From Patiria pectinifera (lineage: Eukaryota; Echinodermata; Asteroidea; Valvatida; Asterinidae), in assembly GCA_029964075.1 (NCBI GenBank), contig CM057130.1:6572001-6636000 (forward strand): a stretch of 64,000 nucleotides of DNA, written 5' to 3'. A program made the position numbers and the translations under genes. Below the pieces are notes generated by a model. The model saw only the letters and a list, made by a program, of their open reading frames with translations, searched no databases and was not told where the DNA came from. Position 1 is the stretch's first letter. Every line of letters begins with the position of its first letter. This document shows positions 34,341 to 44,241 of this stretch, one piece after another.

Positions 34341-35276
34341 GGAAGACTTGGAGGTGCTTAAATCACCTCCGCTCTGGAGTGGCTCGCACCAAAAGCACCA
34401 TGAAGAAGTGGGGATTTTCCTCAACCGACAAACACCCTGTGTGAGTGCGGTACTGCAGAGGACACTTCACAATACACATGTATTTTATATTTAAATGCCA
34501 GGCATTAAAGGGTTGGTCATATTTTGGCCCTAAAAGGGGGGCGGATTCCCCCCCCCTTCCAACTTTTTCCGCGATACTCTTGAAAAGTTATTAATTTCGC
34601 GGCCTGAGCTGTCCTGACTTTTTAGCCTCGTGTCTTGCACATCTTTTGATACCAAAAACATAAAATTCGAACCGCAGGTTGCCGCGCAGCGAAATATTTT
34701 CGGCGCTACCCTCCGTCAAAACTGAATTTCCCCATATACGTAGTGTATACATTTGAATTACCATACGTGCTTATGAATAATTAATTAGCCGTAATTCCAA
34801 AACCCTTTAACCCATAGTCATGAAATTTCTTGGGTTTGTTCATGTTAAGTTGTTCTATGCATGTACCGAGTTTCATAATTTTTCGTCACTCGATGGCTGA
34901 GGTCATGGGGGGGGGGCGGAATCTGCGTGAGATGGTCAAAACAACCCGGCCCTTTTCGGGCAAAAGTGACATTTTCCCATGTTTTTTTCAGCAAAACCCA
35001 TAAATACATTAATAATAACATTTATTATAATGGAGAAACTCTCAACCAAATACAATATGTGCTCACTTGCCTCAAAAATCTTCGCAAACCCTTCCGAAAG
35101 GCAAATTATAGGTGAAAATGACCCGTGAACTTTGACCTCAGGTCAAGGTCACTAAAGGTCAATGGAAAAAATGGCAACATCAATTTTCTTGTTCTCAGGA
35201 CTCATAAGATTACATTTATAATGGTTGCCATAAATTAACATGACATGCCAACGGAAGTACATTGGCCCCCCCACTA

Positions 35277-35709
35277 TATGGTTGATGGCTTCACTCGTAC
35301 CGCCGTATTAAGGGTTGCCCGTGGTTGAGGGGATATAGGAGAAACGTGTATGGTTGACGGCTTCACCCGTACCGCCGTATTCAGGGTTGTCCGTGGTTGA
35401 TGGGATATAGGAGAAACGTGTATGGTTGATGGGCTTCACTCGTACCGCCGTATTAAGGGTTGCGCGTGGTTGATGGGATATAGGAGAAACGTGTATGGTT
35501 GATGGGCTTCACTCGTACCGCCGTATTCAGGGTTGCCCGTGGTTGATGGGATATAGGAGAAACGTGTATGGTTGATGGCTTCACCCGTACCGCCGTATTA
35601 AGGGTTGCGCGTGGTTGATGGGATATAGGAAAAACGTGTATGGTTGATGGGCGTCACCCGTACCGCCGTATTAAGGGTTGCGCGTGGTTGATGGGATACA
35701 GGAGAAACC
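35277..35709 (+). repeat. 72-bp minisatellite, array 3 (about 6 units)
   Basis: Continuation of array 2 after the fold-back element: the first base resumes the unit that was cut at 30644. It ends in the 506-bp transposon at 35710. Confidence 0.9.
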
Positions 35710-36215
35710 CAACCTCGTCCCCAGGGTGTCGAGCAGTACGCGCCCATCACTACCTGCTCTCTCACCCTGGTATTGGATCATTTGCATGTGCAAAATTTTT
35801 GAACACATATGCAAATGAGGAACAGTCTGGTGCCTGGATATGCGGTACAATAGTGTTTGTTTTGGTATGCAGTGTCTGGGGTTTAAACAATTCGTTGCAA
35901 CGCGAGTACGGTGAGAGTTACGAAAACACAATTTTTTAAAATTAAACTGTTACGATCTTATCGAGACAACATGCAGTATCATATTTCATATCAATATGAA
36001 CAAATTGGAAGGGAAATTAGTATTTTCGAGAAGGCGCGGACGAATGATCGCGAAAACACGTACTGCACGTTGTGAATAATAACACCAAGTACACCGTAAA
36101 AATCCATTACTAGCCAATTGCGGTATCGAATCAGGATACAGGAAGAAAGTTTCCCATCCAGGGCTTAGTATTGGGAACGAGGTTGGAAATAAAGTAAACA
36201 CTGGGGACGAGGTTG
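35710..36215. mobile_element. 506-bp transposon with 15-bp TIR, D copy
   Basis: Same length and position as 23834-24339, with both ends intact here (CAACCTCGTCCCCAG and CTGGGGACGAGGTTG). GGAGAAAC on both sides (35701-35708 and 36216-36223). A shared insertion shows it predates the C/D duplication. Confidence 0.75.
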
Positions 36216-37260
36216 GGAGAAACGTGTATTGGGAACAACTTTAATTTACATTTAAGTTCAATCGTAAGCAGGACAGGGCCTAAGCCTGTGGATCAATAAA
36301 GAGGTTCTGGGTACACGAAAGCTTGGGTTACAATCAAATAACTTTAAAACATCTGATGAAGAATATTTTCGTACAAACTTACGCTTGTGCATATGTTCTT
36401 AAAACATTTCAGATGGATGCCAAAATCGCATGAACCAGTTTTAACTTTACGATTGTTTACCTTGAAATTGGATATCGTTCAAACAGTTAGGGTAAATATT
36501 GGTTTGGTTATCAACGAAATTGGTCAGTTTTTCGTCTTCTGATTTCCGAGTATAGTCTGTTCGAAACTTCGAGAGGCCTATTGAGTGCGATTTCATAGTT
36601 ACAAAGTTGTCCTTGACCCTATAGACCTTCTATACGTAATTTGCTGTAGGAACTATGAACCGAACCGACCAACAGACTGATATTGGATAGATCTCTTATC
36701 ATATTACGTGGCCCACACACGACTGCAAATTGATTTACCAAAATATTTTACTGCATAATCTTTCCATCAGTGTCACGACTTGAATTAACCTTCTAATCTT
36801 ATCGAAAGATATCGATTGTGAGCAGAATAACAGCACTGAGTTCCGCGCTTTTTTGCGTGACCACTATGGCATAAATTTTGGTGCCATTGTTTTACGACTA
36901 AAACTAATCCAACTAGATATCGCGCACCATAATAATGCGAGAAAAAGTTTGACATTGTTTACGAAATCTTGGCTTCGTCTCCGTAAATCGGTTCCAGACT
37001 CCAGCTTCATGATTTTTTTAGTCGCCTGACCTGACAAACACAGGTACAATTCGGGTACATTTTCCACTTGCAGAGACACCAAATTATGTCGCCATACGGC
37101 CAATGGTTGGTGTATTTTCATTGGGTTTGAACGTAGCTGGGTTTTTAATGAGTTTTAAGCTGGAGACGAAGATAAAGAAACGAATTTTGTGGATGTCACT
37201 TACTCAAACACATACTCTAAGTTCATTGACATCTTGATGACCTTGTTTTTCTTGTTCCAG

Positions 37261-38954
37261 CTGACGATGCAGCACTTCAAGTTCGAGATTTCAACATCTC
37301 CCCCGACCCTGTCACACTGAACGATAACGCGTACATGAGCCTCAGTTCCGAGGTCACCAGAAATGTCACTTATCCCCTGACATTGACCCTGACAATCAAG
37401 AAGGTGACGTTCTTCGATTGGGAGATGAGGATTCCGTGTTTTTCTATGCTCGGTGGGCTACCCGTTGGAAGCTGGTAAGATCATCTCCAATAAAAAATAT
37501 CAGAGCAAGCTTTGGTCTAATTGCTTGACTAATAAACTGTCGGGTGTTGAACCCTGACTGAACTTTCTGTTTGAGAAACAAGTCTACAACAATTGCGTTA
37601 TTTGCCAGTACCTGCGTATTGACATTATATAGTTACTAAAGTTCGCTTAATAATTCGTTACAGCGGGGGACACATATTAATTTGAACTTTTTTTTAAACA
37701 GAATATAGACACAAGAACTTAGAAAGAATCGGAAATGAGACCACGTGAAGCATGCAGCGTTGCCTTTTAGACCCGGTAACTGGGGCGCTAGTTTCGAATT
37801 TTAACTTTGGTCGGTCATATACTAGCCGACCAAACTCAAAATTCGATACTATACTGAAAAAAACCCCCAAAAATGAGTTCTATAGCGTCTCAGTTATTGG
37901 GTCTAAGTTGCCCTTCAAATTAGCTTGGATCAGATTTATCTCAAATTTACCTGTTCAGCATTTAAACTTTCTGACGCCAACTTCATTTCCCCCCAGTCAA
38001 TATGATGTATGTTCATCGTTGGAGTATCTGGAATCACGCTATGGCTGCCCCAGCGAGTTTACGGACAATGGACTGCCGTGTCACTGCCCGTTCGCCCCGG
38101 CTGGATCCAGCTACCGCACCGCTACCACGGAGCCAATTCGTATATTCCTTGATACCACAGGTCTACCCTCTATCATGACGACTTTTCTAACCGTAAGTTT
38201 ATAAATTGTTTAATTTGATTATTTCTGGTAAAGAAACCCAGGGTCTCCAAGTACGGACAGGAAAACTAGCCCAATAGGAATGTCAGAGAATATGATAGTT
38301 TGGTGAGGGTTTCCGGTAACACCATGTGCAAGAATCTCTTTTGAGAAGATGTGTGGTTCTGAGTTCTCAAAAGAACCGGTTGGTTGTGAAACTCGACGTT
38401 TAGTTCAGTATGCTCCGATCGACTTCAGAAGAGAAAAAAAGAATGTGATGATGAAACATTGTTTGTTGGTCCTAGAGGGCAAGCCTCGTGTCCTCTTCAT
38501 ACCTATCTCACTGACTGACTCCCCGACTGATGACTGACTCCCCTGAGCCGGGCAGTGCTATCATTACCCCGTAAGAATTGGCTAAATCTGGCCCATTGTG
38601 TAGACCAATGCATGAAAAGATTTCCAGTGAAATTTAATTAATTTATATTTTAATTTTTTTTTAGGGGTTGGCTGAGCTCCCCAAATTCAAAAGCCCCTCC
38701 AACACAAATTACAAATTCGCACAATTAGTAAACTAAAGTAACTTAAACTGACTCAATTTGGTCATTTCTTTTAAGATTTATTTTGTGACCTGCTCCGTTC
38801 TTACAACATCAGTTTTTTCCATACAAAATAGATATAAACTTATTTTATCTTTACTCATTTTGTACAGGGAAAATACCGCATGATAGCTGACGTTACAGAT
38901 GCGAACAACAACAATGTCTTGTGTGTGGAGTACAAAATGAATATGACCAGTTAA
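37261..38954 (+). CDS. GM2 activator-like copy D, exons 2-4, open, no exon 1 found
   Basis: Exons are 37261-37474, 37997-38192 and 38868-38954. Lengths, splice sites and phases match copy B, and the frame is open to a TAA stop. It encodes SPDPVTLND through RIPCFSMLGG, YDVCSSLEYLESRYGCP, TDNGLPCHCPF and NNNNVLCVEYKMNMTS. Seven of the eight family cysteines are present; the first lies in the missing exon 1. No promoter, start codon or signal peptide was found between the minisatellite and exon 2. It could be a partial duplicate that is not expressed. It could also be reached by splicing from the exon 1 of copy B, whose donor phase fits. Confidence 0.75.
38545..38608 (+). repeat. Intron-3 conserved block, copy D
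   Basis: Same block as 18294-18355, with GAGCCGGGCAGTGCTATC. Confidence 0.55.
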
Positions 38955-39454
38955 GCTTGAGAAGTAAGGATGCAGGATGCAAGACCACTAAATGGTCACC
39001 AGACTAAGCTGGCTCAAAACCAAGTCTTCGGGTTGCAGACCAGCAAATAAAGGTCATTGACCTCAGTGATAAACATATATATATTATCATAGTCATATTT
39101 TATCATAGTCGGTTTAAATGTTCCTCTTGACAAAGTCTGCAGTTGCATAGTTTTTAAACCAAATACATGTATGTCACTTTGTCAGTTCACTCCATACTTA
39201 TATGTGTTTCTGTACCTAACAGTTTATGTTACTGTGTTTACTATTGTTTTTGACGTCAAGATTGAAAATACATTAAAGTATGCAAGAAATTAAATGTATG
39301 AAAGGAATAAAATAATTGTCAATTGTTAATTGTCAATCAATTTTTATTATTGTTTTCATATAAAAGTCTCTTCTTTTTGACTAAATAATTTTTTTTGTTA
39401 GAAAATGTAAAGTCAATCATTAAATCAGTTAACCCATCAATTTGTCCACCATAA

Positions 39455-39954
39455 NNNNNNNNNNNNNNNNNNNNNNNNNNNNNNNNNNNNNNNNNNNNNN
39501 NNNNNNNNNNNNNNNNNNNNNNNNNNNNNNNNNNNNNNNNNNNNNNNNNNNNNNNNNNNNNNNNNNNNNNNNNNNNNNNNNNNNNNNNNNNNNNNNNNNN
39601 NNNNNNNNNNNNNNNNNNNNNNNNNNNNNNNNNNNNNNNNNNNNNNNNNNNNNNNNNNNNNNNNNNNNNNNNNNNNNNNNNNNNNNNNNNNNNNNNNNNN
39701 NNNNNNNNNNNNNNNNNNNNNNNNNNNNNNNNNNNNNNNNNNNNNNNNNNNNNNNNNNNNNNNNNNNNNNNNNNNNNNNNNNNNNNNNNNNNNNNNNNNN
39801 NNNNNNNNNNNNNNNNNNNNNNNNNNNNNNNNNNNNNNNNNNNNNNNNNNNNNNNNNNNNNNNNNNNNNNNNNNNNNNNNNNNNNNNNNNNNNNNNNNNN
39901 NNNNNNNNNNNNNNNNNNNNNNNNNNNNNNNNNNNNNNNNNNNNNNNNNNNNNN
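39455..39954. other. Assembly gap (500 N)
   Basis: Exactly 500 N, a conventional gap size, so the true length is unknown. The open frames across it are artefacts. Confidence 0.98.
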
Positions 39955-42000
39955 GATGGTATACAAATCGAGAGTATCAATTGACATCAAAACAAACACT
40001 GTCATCAATAAGTTGTCCTTAATCACATTTTGGGGCCATGAAGAAAAAGATTGAACATCCCGTCACCTGACTTTTACATCTTAAAGGCTATCTGAGATGA
40101 AAAAGAGAAAATAACTAGCAAAATGTGCCTGCACTTCGGCAAATTTAACCAAATTACGTCAAGAAAGAACGTTAAAGCACGCCGCTGGGTACATATAGCG
40201 CCATATTTCATTATCATCATCGTCGGTTCTCCTCTCGATATGACCTGGCTGTTAACAGACATGGTGCAATGATATTATTAATCAGCAGAAATAACTTCGT
40301 CTGGTGAAGCAGGAAGACCGGGCCGAATGGATCCTGGGGAGAAGCGGCGTCCATGCAGCACCGCCACGGAAATTAATTTCCGGCCGGCGAGTAGCGTTCA
40401 AGACTGGCTCGGGGCGATTAGAAATTCACCGGCCTATCATCCCGGTTAGCCCTGGCCGCCCTTCTGTCTCGCCGCGCCGCGCTGCTGCTAGATCGCCGCG
40501 CTGAGCGCATACGCGCCACGGTAGGGGTTGGAGGGGCAGTTACAAAATATTGTTAGACCTTCCTTTCAATAATTTTCGTCATCATGTGCGATACGGAAGA
40601 GCTGGAAATGATCTCCTGGAAATAAGGTTCTTTTGAAACTCTCTAAATCTTTTCCCCGGTGGTGTTTCCCCGTTTTCCACCATAATATTGCACTAGATTA
40701 TGTGTACGGTGCTCCTTCAGGTGCGCAGCATGAGGGTAACATTTTAATGATGTTGAAGTTTGCTCAGGATTTGTTTCTGTTAGGTCCTATCTCTATGGGA
40801 TAACAACGGCTCCATGGCATTCCGACAATCTTTCAGCCCTGTGGTAAAGCAAGACACCCCCATTGGACCAGGCGCGGTTCTGGGGGGGCTAGGGGCCTGT
40901 AGCCCGAGAAAATTTTGTCTAGCCCCCCAAAATAAATTCCATTAAAAAAAAAAAAATTGCATTAGCAAAAAGAAGGATTGTGATGTACATGCGGAGGCGG
41001 GTCTCCCCTAAAGAAGAAATAGCCGTGACAAAGGGTGCATTAGTTAATATAGTGTGAATGATTTTAGGATTTTATTGGCGCTCCTCATTGAAAATATGGC
41101 ATGAGCTCCCCTCTCCCTATTGATTTTCGGGAGGCCTAAGTGTCTGGAAAACATGACTGGTCAACATTTCAGCACGCCTCCTGAAAAACAAATTCTGGAT
41201 CCACCGTGCTAGCCCCCCAAAAATATTGGGTTTCTAGAACCGCGCCTGCATTGGACATACTTTGGTGATTACCCGTATTTCTTTTCCTTTTCTTTGAAAC
41301 AAATTAATAAATATAGGTCTGTAAAAGGGAGATGCGTAACGATGCAGTTAGGCCCATCATTAAGTTAGAAAGTTGAATGCACCAGCGTGCCTTATGTTTA
41401 ACTTCGGTTTGGTATATCATCACAACTTACTAATAATATAACCTTTATCACTAACCTTATACTCCTTTAATCTTTTACCTTACGGTATCAATATTGACTC
41501 TTTTAATTGAGGCATGATAGGATATTGTTTAGAATTGTGCATTTGATGAGTACAAGCGCTGGAATTTGGCACACGGTCCACTGGTGCATGTCTGTGAAAG
41601 CACTGTTGGATATAGGGCCATCGCCAGATTTGTCTTTTGAAAAGGAAGGTGCAAATAACAAGCAATTTTCACAATATTTTTTTAAAATGGCTGCATAGTT
41701 GCTTGTTATTCTACCTTTATTTTTCATAGGACAAATCTGCGATGGCCCTTCAATGACAAATATCTTTCTCATGACATACTCTGATTGCGTGCCAAATTCC
41801 ATAAGTTTGTATCATCACAGCACAGTCCCATCACACTATCTGTCACGATGCGAATAGGTCTTTCGTCACTGAAGTTTCAGTGATGGAGGTGACACTGTAA
41901 ATGTTTTGATATACATGTACCTTGCAAGGCTGTAGCATCGTTTCTGCGGGTTATGATTCGAGTGAACAATTAGCCTGAGCATCTGAGTCTGTAACTCTTG
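39955..42000. other. Spacer with one hAT-type element and a GC-rich block, no gene seen
   Basis: At 40290-40520 there is a GC-rich block (with GGAAATTAATTTCCGG and CGCCGCGCCGCGCTGC) that carries a 66-codon frame of no recognised family. It may be regulatory. The rest is AT-rich apart from the element at 40869-41248. Confidence 0.4.
40869..41248. mobile_element. hAT-type non-autonomous element
   Basis: Ends CAGGCGCGGTTCT and AGAACCGCGCCTG are perfect inverted repeats, with the 8-bp duplication CATTGGAC on both sides (40861-40868 and 41249-41256). The interior has TAGCCCCCCAAAATAAATTCC-like ends and GGGTCTCCCCTAAAGAAG. A truncated inverted copy is at 43926-44241. Confidence 0.85.
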
Positions 42001-42047
42001 GAGTCAATTTGAGGTGGGTTGCATTCCCAAAATGAGCATCGGCTCAG

Positions 42048-42250
42048 GACACCCATTGTACCCAGTAATTACTTCCTCATATGACAGGGAACAATTGGGG
42101 GTGGTGATAACAGCGAACCTCCCTGCAAAGGGTTGGGATCAGGGATGTTTGTCACCGGACGGTTCCCACCTTTGCGGGAGCTCAGCTACAGCTCTGATCT
42201 CCCAAGTCGATTTAATCACATTCCTTTGAATGACAAGCAATCCGTGGGCA
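42048..42250. promoter_or_regulatory. Enhancer-like module 1
   Basis: Starts with a 25-bp block (CACCCATTGTACCCAGTAAT inside it) that is identical to 43316-43340. TTTGTCAC follows 100 bp on, and AAGTCGATTTAATCACAT about 156 bp on. It then has CCTTTGAA (42223-42230), a TCF/LEF-like word, and GCAAAGGG. The same words come in the same order in module 2. No coding frame is shared. It is upstream of the Sp5-like gene by 7.9 kb. Confidence 0.5.
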
Positions 42251-43315
42251 TGTATTAAGTCATCACATTGATCGCACCAGATCAGGCTGAGGCTGGACCA
42301 AGCCACGGCGTTAAGTGAGCCACATAGCAGTGAACAAACCCGTCTCGATTTGAGCTGCTGAATGGTATGATGGAACTGGTGGGGCTTTATTTTTTGGTGC
42401 GTTAAAGGAGATGAATATGTTGTGAACATGATTAGTTATAGACATATGCATCCCTTCAAACCAATTAGTTACTTTTTGGTATATACTTTTAATATTTGAG
42501 AAATAAATGACAAGATTTGCATCAGAAATCGTTAGTATAACATATGATGCTGGAGAGAATTTAAGCCTGATTGCAGAAGAAAATATCTACGAGGTTGCAA
42601 CTGGAGTTATAACCTTTGAAGAAGAACTTTGCTAAGTTCGCAACGATCAGAGCCACATTAATTTTGAGAGTTTATAACCTTGTATTTATAACCTTTGTTG
42701 AGATCTGACTTTAACTTAAAAGTTAGCAGCAGCATTTATTATCCAATATCTCTCGTAATTAACTGCCTTCCAAACTTCAGGGAAACGCGCACAGCAGTAC
42801 TCTCCAAGCTGACTTTTGAGTGGTCTTTCCATCAAAAGACAAATAAGCATACCTCTGGAAGAAGTCAAGAAAAAAACCACAAGCAATTTTCGGGTCCATC
42901 TCCCCCTCCCCCAAGTTTTTTCCGCAAATTTCTCACATTCATGCCCTGTTAAGAGTTATCAAGAGCTGAGCACCCTCAATTTTACAAACCTTCAAATTTA
43001 TTCACCTCAATACCCTCTACTACAGCTTGAGGAAAAGATTATTTTGACTGTGTCAAAGTAAAAGCCTAAATTTATTTGATAAGATTCCCTGTCTGGATGA
43101 GGCAATTGTTTGCCTAATTCCTGGCCCGCAAACATGCATGAAAAACAGACAGCTCTGCATCAGACGTTATAGAGAGGCGCTGCTTTGATTTAATTTTTCG
43201 ATCATCAAGGGATCAAAACTAACTTTTTGGTTCCTTTTAGTGTGCATGGAGTGCGCATTTAGCCACTTAATTCTCTTGTTTGTTAAGGTGCATTTTCCCC
43301 CTGTTAGTAATTACT

Positions 43316-43500
43316 GACACCCATTGTACCCAGTAATTACCCCCTTTGACCATTGGGTACAAAGGGAGAGGTGGATGGGCGGCACACGCAAAGGGGGACA
43401 TGAGTATCGTGGTGGGGGTGTTTGTCACGGGCGGCGACTCTCTGTTCTTCGTAATCGCTTCAAGTAGATTTAATTATCTCCTCCTAAAATGACACCCATT
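43316..43500. promoter_or_regulatory. Enhancer-like module 2
   Basis: Begins with the 25-bp block shared with 42048-42072. It then has CCTTTGAC (43343-43350) and ACAAAGG (43359-43365), both TCF/LEF-like, TTTGTCAC at +105, and AAGTAGATTTAATTATCT at +146. It is colinear with module 1. Confidence 0.5.
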
Positions 43501-43925
43501 CAGACCGCCCCCAAACCCCATCAGGACCTACAAAAGTGACAGGCACCGGCGAAAAGCTGCATCGTAACTCTCTCTACACAGGCTTGTCATGATACGGTCT
43601 TACATCATCATTGAACACACTGCGTTTCCCTAAGATCGAGATATGCAAATGTTAACTTGTACAGGCACTCATACGTTCAATTTGGATCTGGAAAAACATA
43701 TGTAAATGGCCCACGACCACATCCCATTTCTATGAACGAATTGCCAGAGATCCATGTTTTTTCAGTCCACAAGCTCGGTCAGAAATATCTCGGAAGCTGC
43801 GGCCAACGGGATGTAACATACTTTTGACACAGTTTGGACAGTTAACATTGGTCAAACAATATGTAGAGCAATAGACAATGTCAACGACATTTGTTACCAA
43901 TCGACTAACGGAGAAACATACTGAT

Positions 43926-44241
43926 CAGGCGCGGGTTCTAGAACCAATATTGCAGGAGGGCAGTAATACAGTGAATCCAGAATTTTTTTTCAGGGAGGCA
44001 TGCTGAAATGTTGACCGGTTATTTTTTTCCAGACACTTAGGCCTCCGAAAATCAATAGGGGAGGGGGCTCATGCCATATTTTCAATGGGGGAGCGCCACA
44101 AAATCTTAAATCATTCACACTATATTAACTAATGCACCCTTGTCACGGCTATTTCTTCTTTAGGGGAGACCGTTCCACATGTACATCACAATCCTTCTTT
44201 TTTGCTAATGCAATTTTTACGGAATTTATTTTTGGGGGCTA
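43926..44241. mobile_element. hAT-type element, truncated inverted copy
   Basis: Starts CAGGCGCGGGTTCTAGAACC and carries the reverse of the 40869-41248 interior (GGGGAGACC, AATCATTCACACTATATTAA). The far end is missing, and no target duplication is seen. Confidence 0.65.

Larger units (their letters stand above)
30645..35276. mobile_element. 4.6-kb fold-back element with arms of about 0.9 kb
   Basis: Left end TAGTAGGGGGGCCAATGTAC and right end GTACATTGGCCCCCCCACTA are inverted, and TAT flanks both sides (30642-30644 and 35277-35279). The arms (30645-31560 and 34345-35276) stay alignable over their whole length. They include TGACCTTGACCTGAGGTCAA, an A/T-rich ATTAATAATAACATTTATTA stretch, G/C homopolymers and the 3' coding end of a non-LTR element (CVCECGTAEDT type, ECGTAEDTLHF in the left arm). 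The centre holds the rest of that retroelement, on the minus strand, and a MITE. It splits one minisatellite array in two. Confidence 0.8.
36369..39454 (+). repeat. Segmental duplication unit, D copy, cut by the gap
   Basis: Matches B and C units through exons 2-4. The 3' flank has a deletion after 39060 compared with B and C. It runs into the N gap at the phrase ATCAATTTGTCCACCATAA, which in B and C is about 350-400 bp before the hairpin and array. Confidence 0.8.

Noticed and set aside
39337-40026. Frames of 180-229 codons across the gap
   Set aside because: They consist of translated N.
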